A stretch of DNA of 64,000 nucleotides. Source: Corallococcus sp. EGB. Its GTDB lineage: Bacteria > Myxococcota > Myxococcia > Myxococcales > Myxococcaceae. The notes under the pieces were generated by a model, which saw only the letters and a program-made list of their open reading frames with translations, had not been told where the DNA came from and ran no database searches. Shown piece by piece: positions 1 through 8,215 of this stretch (the stretch's first letter is position 1; every line of letters begins with the position of its first letter). Location: contig NZ_CP079946.1 in the NCBI RefSeq assembly GCF_019968905.1, positions 806,001-870,000 of the forward strand. Reading direction: 5' to 3'. A program made the position numbers and the translations under genes.

Positions 1-1
1 G

Positions 2-49
2 GTCCCCGTGCTTCCCGCGCCCACGCCGGCCTCGCCCACGAAGCCCTGA
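2..49 (+). CDS. 3' end of an upstream gene (partial)
   Basis: One frame reads a short Pro/Ala/Thr-rich tail (VPVLPAPTPASPTKP) into a TGA at 47-49. A perfect hairpin lies 22 bp downstream, followed by the stop of a convergent gene, which is the layout expected at the end of a plus-strand gene. There is too little sequence to name a product. The assignment rests only on frame and context and could be chance. Confidence 0.3.
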   Translation, partial: VPVLPAPTPASPTKP

Positions 50-70
50 GGCGTCCAGCCGCTCGCTTCC

Positions 71-93
71 AGGGCCCGGAGCTTCCGGGCCCT
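71..93. terminator. Hairpin between convergent genes
   Basis: A perfect 10-bp inverted repeat AGGGCCCGGA with a 3-nt loop (GCT) sits between a presumed plus-strand gene end at 49 and the stop of the minus-strand gene at 110. There is no U-tract, as is common in very GC-rich genomes. A bidirectional terminator is inferred from position and stem strength. Confidence 0.55.
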
Positions 94-109
94 GTCGAGG
101 CACGGCTCC

Positions 110-1300
110 CTAGCTGAACGGCAGGCTGGCCAGCCGCTCGCGGAAGCGGGCGAGCAGGTCGCGCGCGCCGGCCTCGTCGAGCCCGGCCGCGGCCTCCTGG
201 CGGCCCTTGCGCAGGAACGCGTCGAAGGGCGCCGAGCGACCCGAGAGCGCGCCCGCCGCCGCCACCGCCTCCTCCAGCACGCGCGCGGCGCCGGGAGAGC
301 CCAGCTCCAGGTGCATCTCCACCTGCTCCAGCTTCGCCCCGCTCGCGGCCCACACCGCGCGGTCGTGCACGGTGAGCCACGTGCGGGTCAGCTCGTCCAT
401 CGCCTCGTCCATCAGCGCGAGGAAGGGCTCCACCAGCCCGGGCAGCACCTCCGGCCCCAGCTCGGCGCGCTCGCCCGCCTCGCGCAGCCGGCCCCTCGCC
501 GCGACGATTTCGCGCTTGGTGGGCGTCCTCAGCGCGAGCGTCGCGGGCAGGGACACGAACGCGGCCAGGCTCTCCTCGGCCTGCCTCGCCAGCGCGGGCC
601 GCTGGGCGTCCGTGGCCTTCGCGGCGCGCTCCAGCCGGCCCTGCAGCGAGCGGCGCAGGTCCGCGGCCGCGCCCCTGAGGGCGACGCGCGCGCCCATCTG
701 GTTCGCGTAGCCGGGCACCACGTCCTCGCGGCGCACGTCCGCGAAGGCCGCGGCGGTGAGGTACACGAGGTCGCCGATGCGATTGCGGAAGTCCGCGCGC
801 GACGCGGCCAGTTCCGACATCAGCGTCCAGCGGTCGCTCACCACCTCCGGCCGGCGCATCTGCACGCCCAGCTCCTGCACGCGCTTGGACAGGCGCTCCG
901 CGCTGGCGTGCAGCACGGCCTCGGCTTCCTGTGACAGGCGCTCGTCGGAGCTCGCGGGCGGCGGGGCCCAGCCGCCGTCGTTCGATGAGGCGGAGCGCGC
1001 GGGCGGCGGGAAGGCGTCGCGGATGGCGGCCACCAGCTTGTTGACGTCCATCAGCGTCTCGCCGATGGCGGGCGCCATCGTCTCCCAGAGGGACAGGTCC
1101 GCGGCGTCGTCGGGTTCTGCGGTGGTGGGCTCGTACTTCACGATGTTCAGGTGTCCCAGCCGGTCGATGGCGACGGCGGCCGCCTGGTAGACCTTGTGCA
1201 GTCGCGCCGCGAAGTCGCGGTCCATCAAGGCTTCGAGCAGCGCATCCAGGCGGGGCGGCAGGGCATCCAGCGGGGGACGGTTCTTCGACGCGACGGCCAT
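110..1300 (-). CDS. Hypothetical protein, 396 aa, predicted cytoplasmic
   Basis: I do not recognise a family. The protein is Ala/Leu/Arg-rich and probably almost entirely helical, with a Pro/Ser-rich break near residues 97-120 separating an N-terminal third from the rest. No signal peptide, membrane segment or catalytic motif is visible. The start gives MAVASKNRPP and lies about 100 bp from the divergent macroglobulin gene start, so the two genes share an intergenic control region. Coding support is the long open frame and GC-rich third codon positions. Confidence 0.7.
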   Translation of the reverse strand: MAVASKNRPPLDALPPRLDALLEALMDRDFAARLHKVYQAAAVAIDRLGHLNIVKYEPTTAEPDDAADLSLWETMAPAIGETLMDVNKLVAAIRDAFPPPARSASSNDGGWAPPPASSDERLSQEAEAVLHASAERLSKRVQELGVQMRRPEVVSDRWTLMSELAASRADFRNRIGDLVYLTAAAFADVRREDVVPGYANQMGARVALRGAAADLRRSLQGRLERAAKATDAQRPALARQAEESLAAFVSLPATLALRTPTKREIVAARGRLREAGERAELGPEVLPGLVEPFLALMDEAMDELTRTWLTVHDRAVWAASGAKLEQVEMHLELGSPGAARVLEEAVAAAGALSGRSAPFDAFLRKGRQEAAAGLDEAGARDLLARFRERLASLPFS

Positions 1301-1404
1301 GGCGCTTCACCCTAGCGCAGCCACTCCGCGGATACGTCATCGGGGGGAGGTGGGGACCGGCTTCCCGCTTTCCGGCGTACAGTGGGAAGACGGGGAGAAA
1401 ACGC

Positions 1405-4400
1405 ATGACAGGTGGCATCCAGCGCCGGCGATGGGTGGCCGGAGGGGTCGGCTTGTTGCTTCTGGGGGGAGGCCTGGCCTTCATGGCTTCCGGGCGGTGT
1501 CTGTCCGCCTGGGTGTTCCAGGGCGTGGAGACGCCGGAGTGTCCGGACGGGGAGTTCCGCCAGACGGTGAGCGTGTCCGCCAACGGCCTCGCGCGCGGCG
1601 CCTCCAGCCGGGTGAATGTCTGGGCGCTGGCGCACGGCGTGGACGACAAGGGCCGAGCGTTCCAGGCCCCCGTCATCCGGGGCTCCGCGGCGCTGTTCCT
1701 GGTGGACGCGGCCGGCAAGGAGACACCGCTGCCGCTGGACGCAGACGGCCATTGGGAGCGCGGCGAAACGGGGGCCCTCGCGGCGCCGGTGTCGCTGCCG
1801 CAGGTGCCGGACGGCGACTACCAGCTGCGCGCGCGCGTCACCACGCCGCTGGGCGCCGGAGCGGTGGAGGCACCCTTGCCACTGTACGCGCCCGCGCGGG
1901 TGCGCGTGCTCACCGACCGGCCCCTCTACGAGCCCGGGCACCGGGTGCGCTTCCGCGCGGTGGCGCTGCGCGCGAAGGACCTGTCGCCGCTCGATGGGCG
2001 GCCGGGGACGTGGAAGGTGACGGACCCCTCCGGTGAGGTGGTGCTGGAGGAGCGCGCGCCCGCGGGCAGCTGGGGCGTGGTGGCGGGGGACTTCCCGCTG
2101 GACCGGGGCGCGCTCACGGGCACGTGGACGGTGTCGTGGAACAGTGGTGGCGCCTCTGGCGTCGCGCGCTTCACGGTGGAGCCCTTCACGCTGCCGCGCT
2201 TGCGGTTGGAGGCGAAGAGCTCGCGGCCCTTCTGGCGCGCCAACGACACGCCGGAGGTGACGGGACAGGTGTCGTACGCGTCCGGCGCGCCGGTGGCGGA
2301 CACGGAGGTGACGCTGACGTGGAGCCACGCGGGTGGATGGCCTCCGCCGACGGAGTGGCTGCGGGGCGAGCTGCCGGCGAAGGCGCGCACGGACGCCGCC
2401 GGCCGCTTCCGCGTGACGCTGCCGCGCGTGCCCCAGGACCTGCGCGGACAGGCCACGCTGAGCGCGAGCGTGGAGGCGAAGGACCCCACGGGTGAGCCGG
2501 TGCGCGGCGCCGTGTCGCTCCTGTTGTCCGAGGACGCGCTGGCCGTGTCCTCCGTGACGGAGCTGGAGGACGGGCTGGTGGCGGGCTTCAGCAACCGCGT
2601 CTACCTGCGCGCCACCACCGCCTCCGGGCAGGTGTTGCCGGGCGCGGAGGTGACGGTGACGCGCGCGTGGGATCCGCGAGACAGGGGCGTGAGCGCGGTG
2701 GCGGACGAGGACGGCGTGGCCGCCTTCCAGTTGGATCCAGGCCCCGCGGTGAACGTGGTGGTGCCGCCCTTGCCGGTGCGCGTGCCGCCGCGTCCTCCGC
2801 CCGTGTCGTTGCTGTCGTCCCGGGACCTGCTGGGCACGCAGGCGGGACAGTCGTCACTGGAGGATCAATTGGCGCTGGAGCGGCTGCTGCCCGCGCTGCA
2901 TCCTTGCGCGCGCTTCGTCTCCGTCTCCGGGAGTGGCTCCACGGCGGAGTTCGCCGTGCGGGTGGGCGCGTCCGGGCAGGTGCTGGACGTGGCGGGAGCG
3001 GACGAGGGCTTGGAGGCGTGCGTGGCGTCGGCGCTGCGCGCGAAGGGCCTGCCCCCGGGCGCGGAGCGGATGCTCCAGCTGAGCTTCCGGGTCCAGGACC
3101 CGGGCCTGCCGTCGCTGCGGTGGAGCACGGCGACCGCGCAGGGAGATGACCGGGGCGTGAGCGAGGGGCTGGCCGTCGCCGCGCTGGATGCGCGCGCGTG
3201 CCTGCCGCCCGCGTTGGACCGCGTCGTGGCCGTGCCCGCCGCGCTGACGTGGCGGCGGTGGGCGGACAGGCCGGAGCTGGCGGTGTCGTGGCTGCCGGAG
3301 CCCACGGGTGAGGGCGCGCTGCCCGCGGCGGCGCTGGCCTGCGTGAAGGAGCGCTTCGCCCGCATCCGCATCCCGGCCCAGACCCCGTCGGACGTCCAGG
3401 CGGGACGGCGGCCGCCGGAGGCCATGGGCGTGGTGCGCTTCATCGCGCAGCCCACGTATGGCGGAAACGGCATCCCCCATCCGCCCCAGCCCACCACGTT
3501 CCTGGGCTACGAGCTGAAGGTCCAGGCGAGGTGGGACGGCCGGGACATGGGGGAGACGAAGCTCGTGCTGCGCTCGGCGAGCCTGCCGCCGCTGCGCCTG
3601 CGCGCGACGCCGGTCCTGGCGAAGGCGGGCGAGCCCGTGAAGGTGGAGCTGCTTCGCGGCCCTGGCTTCACGGGCGAGGTGCCCGCGACCCTGGAGCTGG
3701 TGGCGGGACAGACGCGGCTCAAGGAGAAGGTGGATCCGGCCACGCGCTCGGCGCGCTTCACGCTGCCCCAGGACTTCGAGGGTTGGGCGCAGGTGGAGAG
3801 CATGGCGGCGACCGCGCGCGTGTACGTGGCGCCTCGCGCGTCGCTGTCGGTGGAGGTGTCGCCGGACAAGCCCGCGTACGCGCCCGGGGAGCTGGCGCAC
3901 CTCCAGGTCCACACGCGCGTGGACGGGAAGGACGGGGAAGCGGCGGTCGGCCTCTTCGGCGTGGACGAGACGCTGTCCCAGCTGGCGCCGCTGCCGGGCG
4001 CGGACGCGCTGGACGGGCTGCGGCCCTCGCCGTCGGTGGCCATGCCGGCCTTTGGCGTGCTGGACGGCCAGGCGCTGGCCATGGGGCGGATCCGGGGCGC
4101 GAACGCGGCCGCGGCGGCGCTCCTGCGCGTGACGGCGGTGCCCACGTTGGAGGACGTGGAGACGCCCATGACGGCGAGCGCCACGAGCCCCTTCTCCCCG
4201 GACGCGGAGCTCACGGAGCCCTTCTACGCGGTGCTGACGGAGCTGCACGCGCGCACGCGCAAGTGGGAGGAGAGCGCGCCCGAGGGTGAGACGCTGGACC
4301 CCGCGGGGCTCGCCCGGCTGTGGTCGGAGTCACTGGCCGCGTGCGAGCAGCGCGGGCAGAAGGTGACGGATGCGTTCGGCCGCAAGCTGCGGCTGTCGCG

Positions 4401-4515
4401 GCTGCCGGAGGACCTGCTGGCCCTGACGGATCCGCGCGCGGTGGTGGTGAGTGGAACGCGGTTGCCAGAGGACGTCGTGAACTGGGGCGCGTGGGTCGCC
4501 CGGGAGGCGCCATGA
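1405..4515 (+). CDS. Alpha-2-macroglobulin-like protein, N-terminal half (MG2 domain)
   Basis: 1036 aa. Residues about 11-28 form a signal anchor, so the protein is envelope-located. The segment TDRPLYEPGHRVRFR (about residues 169-183) is the typical opening of an MG2 macroglobulin domain. Further beta-rich Ig-like modules follow. Residues about 485-661 hold two Cys-paired stretches that resemble AgmX/PglI C-terminal (TonB-like) modules and interrupt the macroglobulin series. Bacterial macroglobulins are thought to trap proteases or guard the periplasm. The stop overlaps the next start by 4 bp (ATGA), so the two chains are translationally coupled. The tail (LTDPRAVVVSGTRLPEDVVN) resembles what lies before the A2M core in single-chain homologues, so this is probably one ancestral protein split in two. 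A purine-rich GGGGAG ribosome site precedes the ATG. Confidence 0.8.
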   Translation: MTGGIQRRRWVAGGVGLLLLGGGLAFMASGRCLSAWVFQGVETPECPDGEFRQTVSVSANGLARGASSRVNVWALAHGVDDKGRAFQAPVIRGSAALFLVDAAGKETPLPLDADGHWERGETGALAAPVSLPQVPDGDYQLRARVTTPLGAGAVEAPLPLYAPARVRVLTDRPLYEPGHRVRFRAVALRAKDLSPLDGRPGTWKVTDPSGEVVLEERAPAGSWGVVAGDFPLDRGALTGTWTVSWNSGGASGVARFTVEPFTLPRLRLEAKSSRPFWRANDTPEVTGQVSYASGAPVADTEVTLTWSHAGGWPPPTEWLRGELPAKARTDAAGRFRVTLPRVPQDLRGQATLSASVEAKDPTGEPVRGAVSLLLSEDALAVSSVTELEDGLVAGFSNRVYLRATTASGQVLPGAEVTVTRAWDPRDRGVSAVADEDGVAAFQLDPGPAVNVVVPPLPVRVPPRPPPVSLLSSRDLLGTQAGQSSLEDQLALERLLPALHPCARFVSVSGSGSTAEFAVRVGASGQVLDVAGADEGLEACVASALRAKGLPPGAERMLQLSFRVQDPGLPSLRWSTATAQGDDRGVSEGLAVAALDARACLPPALDRVVAVPAALTWRRWADRPELAVSWLPEPTGEGALPAAALACVKERFARIRIPAQTPSDVQAGRRPPEAMGVVRFIAQPTYGGNGIPHPPQPTTFLGYELKVQARWDGRDMGETKLVLRSASLPPLRLRATPVLAKAGEPVKVELLRGPGFTGEVPATLELVAGQTRLKEKVDPATRSARFTLPQDFEGWAQVESMAATARVYVAPRASLSVEVSPDKPAYAPGELAHLQVHTRVDGKDGEAAVGLFGVDETLSQLAPLPGADALDGLRPSPSVAMPAFGVLDGQALAMGRIRGANAAAAALLRVTAVPTLEDVETPMTASATSPFSPDAELTEPFYAVLTELHARTRKWEESAPEGETLDPAGLARLWSESLAACEQRGQKVTDAFGRKLRLSRLPEDLLALTDPRAVVVSGTRLPEDVVNWGAWVAREAP

Positions 4516-6887
4516 AGCAGCGTTCGTGGATGTCCGGGGCCGCGGGCTTCGGGGTGGGATTCGTGCTGGGCGGGGTGACGCTCGCGCTGGTGGCGGGGGA
4601 CGTCATCCGCCGCACCATGGGGCAGAGCGCCGCCGCGCTCGCGGGCGATGGGATGGTCGTGGCCATGCGCCCACCAGGCCCCGGTGGAGTGGATGGCCTG
4701 CAGCGCAAGGCGATGAGGAACTTCGGCTCGTCGAACGCCTATGACGACGAGGGGGGAACGCTGGGAGGCGGCGGACGGGCCGAGGCTCCGATGGCCGCCG
4801 CGCCCGTGCTCGAGGAGATGGCGGCGCCCCCGGAGATGGATGCGATGGCGAAGGAGCGTGGGGGCGCCCAGGACGGCGCGGCCGCGCCCACCCGCGCGTG
4901 GTTCCCGGAGACGTTCCTCTTCGAGCCGCTGGTGGTGACGGACGCGAACGGCGCGGCGACGGTGCCGGTGCGCGTGCCGGACCGGCTGACGCAGTGGCGG
5001 GTGCTGGCGCTCGCGCACTCTCGCTCCGGCGCGCAGGCGGGGGCGGTGACGTCCTTCGCGGGCACGCTGCCCACGTACGTGGATCCGGTGCTGCCGCCGT
5101 TCCTGCGCGCGGGCGACACGGTGCGCCTGCCGGTGCAGGTGGTGAACACCACCGACAAGGCGGTGGAGGCGGCGCTCAAGGTGGACGTGACGGGCGCGCA
5201 GGTGGAGTCCGGCGCTCGCACGGTGCGGGTGCCCGCGCGCGGCAGCGTGGTGGAGGCGGTGACGGTGAAGGCCGCAGGCGCGGGGCCGGTGACGGTGCGT
5301 GCGTCGCTGGGAGACACGGACGCGGTGGTGCGCGACTTCGACGTGTGGGCCACCGGGCAGCCCGTGGTCCAGGCGCGCGGCGGTTCACTGGCCGCGCCGC
5401 GCACGCTGACCCTGGTGGGCCCCTCGGACGCGCAGGCCGGCAGCGAGCGGGTGCGCTTGCAGGTGTACCCGGGCGCGCTGGGCGTGGTGCGCGCGGAGCT
5501 GGCGGCGGTGGAGCGCCGGCCGGTGGACGTGGCCGGGGACGCGTACGCGCTCCTGCTCGCGGGCCAGGCGCCGGAGCTCTTGAAGGCGCTGGGCGAGACG
5601 ACGGACCCCTCCGCGCTCAAGGCGGTGTCGCTGATGGCGACGCAGCGGGTGCTCCGCGCGGCGCGGGCTCCCTCGGTGGACGTGGCGACGCGGCTCGCCG
5701 AGGGCGCGCTGGCCCACCCGGACAACCCGGTGCTCGCGAGGCTGGGCGAGCGGCTGGTGGCGCAGGTGGCCCAGGCGCAGCGGCCGGACGGCACCTGCCA
5801 GGGCGGTGACGGCTGGACGCTCCAGCGGCTGCTGGTGGCGACGGCGGACTGCGCCCGCACGGTGCGCGCGGCGTCAGGGACCCCGGAGGGCAGGCGGCGC
5901 TCGGCGGCCTTCTCCGTGCGCGCGGCGGGCGTCTTCGAGCGCTACCTGCCGCAGGTGAACGACGGCTACACCGCGGCGGTGCTGCTGGCGGAGGGCGCGG
6001 CGGAGGGCAGCGTGGCGGACGCCCTGCGCGCCCGCGTGCGCGGGGCGCTGAAGTCCGCGCCGGATGGCACCGCGTGGCTGCCGGTGGAGCCGGACACGGT
6101 CCGCGCGGACGGGCAGGAGCCCTCGGAGGCGGAGGCCACGGCGATGGCGGTGCTCGCCCTCCAGGGCGATGCGAAGGCGCCGCTTGCGGACCTGGGAGCC
6201 TGGCTGCTCGCGCACTACACGCCGGGCCTGGGCTGGGGGGATGGGCAGGCCAACCGAGTGGGGTTGCGCGCGGCGCTCGTCCTCTTCAAGGACCCGTTGC
6301 CGGCCCGGGTGCGCGTGACGGTGGCGCGCGACGGGCAGGTCGTCACGGAGGGCACCTACGACACGAAGGCGCTGCGCGAGGTGCTGGCCATGGAGGCCGC
6401 CGCGCCAGGCTCGGCGGGGACGCACGCGTGGACCGTGCGCGCGGAGCCAGCGGTGCCGGGGCTGGGCTTCTCCCTGGCGCTGTCCGCGGCGGTGCCGTGG
6501 AAGCGCGAGACCCGGGGCGGCCTGCAGCTGGCCGTGACGGGGCCGAAGGAGGCGCGCGTGGGGCAGCTGTCGAACGTGCGCGTCCAGCTGGCGGCGCCCG
6601 CGTCGCTGCCGCTGCGCTTCCAGCAGGACCTGCCCGCGGGCGTGCAGGTGGACCCCGCGAGCCTGGCCGCGCTCGTCGACTCCGGCCAGGTGACCTCCTG
6701 GGATGTGCGGGATGGAGCAGTGTCCCTGGACCTTCCTCCCAGGGAACAGGGCGCGCCGGTGCAGGTGGAGTTCCGCGTGCTGCCCACGCTCGCCGGGACG
6801 TTGCAGGCGGGCGCGGCGCGACTGGACGTGCCCGGCCGCTCGGACCTCACCGCGTCGCTGCCGCCCGCCACCTGGGCCGTGCGCTGA
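4512..6887 (+). CDS. Alpha-2-macroglobulin-like protein, C-terminal half, no thioester
   Basis: 791 aa from the ATG that overlaps the preceding stop. The longer frame opening at 4320 would lie inside the previous gene. A membrane anchor covers about residues 7-27, followed by a Gly/Ala/Glu-rich linker. From about residue 129 comes the A2M-family core hallmark TRAWFPETFLFEPLVVTD, then TQWRVLALAHS and the VDPVLPPFLRAGDTVRLPV stretch. The reactive thioester signature GCGEQ of classical A2M is absent. The nearest Cys (GTCQGGDGW) does not fit it, so covalent trapping is unlikely. The C-terminal beta domain resembles a receptor-binding domain. With its partner the total is about 1,830 residues, close to single-chain bacterial macroglobulins. 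Confidence 0.8.
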   Translation: MKQRSWMSGAAGFGVGFVLGGVTLALVAGDVIRRTMGQSAAALAGDGMVVAMRPPGPGGVDGLQRKAMRNFGSSNAYDDEGGTLGGGGRAEAPMAAAPVLEEMAAPPEMDAMAKERGGAQDGAAAPTRAWFPETFLFEPLVVTDANGAATVPVRVPDRLTQWRVLALAHSRSGAQAGAVTSFAGTLPTYVDPVLPPFLRAGDTVRLPVQVVNTTDKAVEAALKVDVTGAQVESGARTVRVPARGSVVEAVTVKAAGAGPVTVRASLGDTDAVVRDFDVWATGQPVVQARGGSLAAPRTLTLVGPSDAQAGSERVRLQVYPGALGVVRAELAAVERRPVDVAGDAYALLLAGQAPELLKALGETTDPSALKAVSLMATQRVLRAARAPSVDVATRLAEGALAHPDNPVLARLGERLVAQVAQAQRPDGTCQGGDGWTLQRLLVATADCARTVRAASGTPEGRRRSAAFSVRAAGVFERYLPQVNDGYTAAVLLAEGAAEGSVADALRARVRGALKSAPDGTAWLPVEPDTVRADGQEPSEAEATAMAVLALQGDAKAPLADLGAWLLAHYTPGLGWGDGQANRVGLRAALVLFKDPLPARVRVTVARDGQVVTEGTYDTKALREVLAMEAAAPGSAGTHAWTVRAEPAVPGLGFSLALSAAVPWKRETRGGLQLAVTGPKEARVGQLSNVRVQLAAPASLPLRFQQDLPAGVQVDPASLAALVDSGQVTSWDVRDGAVSLDLPPREQGAPVQVEFRVLPTLAGTLQAGAARLDVPGRSDLTASLPPATWAVR

Positions 6888-6893
6888 AGCCCT

Positions 6894-6930
6894 CCGGCGC
6901 CGTGGGGTCATTCCCCACTCACGGCGCCGG
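6894..6930 (+). terminator. Strong hairpin after the macroglobulin operon
   Basis: A perfect 11-bp stem, CCGGCGCCGTG with CACGGCGCCGG, begins 6 bp after the stop of the second macroglobulin gene. Its loop can itself pair GGGG with CCCC. It probably ends the two-gene transcript and isolates the protease gene downstream. Confidence 0.65.
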
Positions 6931-7097
6931 TGCAGGCCCCTTTCCGTCCCGCCTTGGGGGCGGTTGGAATGCGCGGCGGTAGCGCGGCAGGGGCCCGGCC
7001 CGCCAGGCGCTTCAGGCCCGGTGCAATCGCTGCCCGCATGCGTACACTGCTAATCGCATGGCGGGCGGAGATTGCGCGCGGCCGCGAGAGGAAACGG

Positions 7098-8135
7098 ATG
7101 GAGCTTGAAGGCTCCGAACAGGAGGAACTGACCCACGCCCTCCTGGGCGCGTTCACCTCGGTGGAGGAGCTCCTCCGGATGGTCGAGGTGAAATGCGGCC
7201 GCAGCCTGGTGGCCCCCGTCGAACGGGAGGGGGCGGCGCGGGCGCGGGCGCTCGTGCACACCGCGGAGGCGGAAGGGTGGACGGACGTGCTGGTGCGCGG
7301 CGCGCACGCGGCGGCGCCGAGCCACCCGCGCATCCGCCGCTTCCTGCAGAGCTACCTGTCCTCCGTGCAGCGCAGCGTGTCCGGCAGTGCCCTGGCGCGC
7401 ATCGTCCAACAGTCCAGGCTGGCCCTGTCACCGGCGGCCTGGCGCGACCGGCTGACGACGCTGTCGCGGCGCGTGTGCCGCGTGGAGCTGGAGGGAGGCC
7501 GTGCGCTGGGCACGGGCTTCCTGGTGGCGCCGGACGTGGTGCTGACGAACTCGCACGTCATCGAGCACCGGCTGCTGGAGGCGCTGCGCGTGCGCTTCGA
7601 CCTGAAGGTGCTGCCGGACCGCATCGCGCTGCACCCCGGCCGCGTGTTCGCGGTGACGGCGTGCCTGGCGCAGAGTCCGCACAGCCCGGCGGACCTGATG
7701 CACCCGCGGCCGCGCGAGGCCACGCGCGACGAGCTGGACTACGCCTTCCTGCAGATCCAGGACGCCCCCGGCGAGGACCGGGTGGGGGACCGGCCGCGCG
7801 GCTTCATCCCGCTGGCTCCGTCGTCGCCTGCGGCGTTCGCGCCCGGCGCGCTGGCGCTGGTGGTGCAGCACCCGAAGGGCCGGCCCATGCAGGTGGCGCT
7901 GGACACGTTCCAGGCGATCAACCGCTCACACACGCGCGTCACGTACTGCACCAACACGCACCCGGGCTCGTCGGGGTCGCCCTGCTTCACGCCGGACCTG
8001 GAGCTGGTGGCGCTGCATCACAGCGGAGACCCGCGCCCCGGCCACGAATCCGCCGAGGACGACGAGGGCATCCCCCTGGACACCATCCGCTCCAGCCTGT
8101 CCTCCACCGTGCTGCGCCGCCTGGGCTGGGAGTGA
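7098..8135 (+). CDS. EAD1-like adaptor domain fused to a trypsin-like serine protease
   Basis: 345 aa. I chose the ATG preceded by GAGAGG six bases upstream. An ATG at 7038 and one at 6930 are in frame but lack this. Residues about 1-90 look like effector-associated domain 1, a bacterial death-superfamily adaptor: LTHALLGAF, an EELLRMVE helix, GRSL, and the final HPRIRRFLQSY. Residues about 125-345 are a chymotrypsin-fold protease with visible triad: H153 (TNSHVIE), D214 (DELDYAFLQI) and S292 (GSSGSPCF). No signal peptide is present, so it should act in the cytoplasm. EAD domains link sensors and effectors in bacterial conflict systems by homotypic contact, and protease effectors are common. 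No second EAD1 protein was seen nearby. The next gene is 80 bp downstream on the same strand and may be cotranscribed. Confidence 0.75.
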   Translation: MELEGSEQEELTHALLGAFTSVEELLRMVEVKCGRSLVAPVEREGAARARALVHTAEAEGWTDVLVRGAHAAAPSHPRIRRFLQSYLSSVQRSVSGSALARIVQQSRLALSPAAWRDRLTTLSRRVCRVELEGGRALGTGFLVAPDVVLTNSHVIEHRLLEALRVRFDLKVLPDRIALHPGRVFAVTACLAQSPHSPADLMHPRPREATRDELDYAFLQIQDAPGEDRVGDRPRGFIPLAPSSPAAFAPGALALVVQHPKGRPMQVALDTFQAINRSHTRVTYCTNTHPGSSGSPCFTPDLELVALHHSGDPRPGHESAEDDEGIPLDTIRSSLSSTVLRRLGWE

Positions 8136-8215
8136 AGCGCCGCGTGGCCGCTACACACCTGTGAATGGCGTCGGACATGCGGGGCCGGGGGAGGGGACTG
8201 CTATCGTCCCCGCGC

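Noticed and set aside
2854-4248. Minus-strand open frame of 464 codons inside the macroglobulin gene
   Set aside because: It is an antisense shadow of a coherent MG-domain protein and has no recognisable motif.
4320-4511. Longer start for the second macroglobulin gene at 4320
   Set aside because: It would overlap the previous gene by 196 bp with shadow sequence. The ATGA-coupled ATG at 4512 begins with a good membrane anchor.
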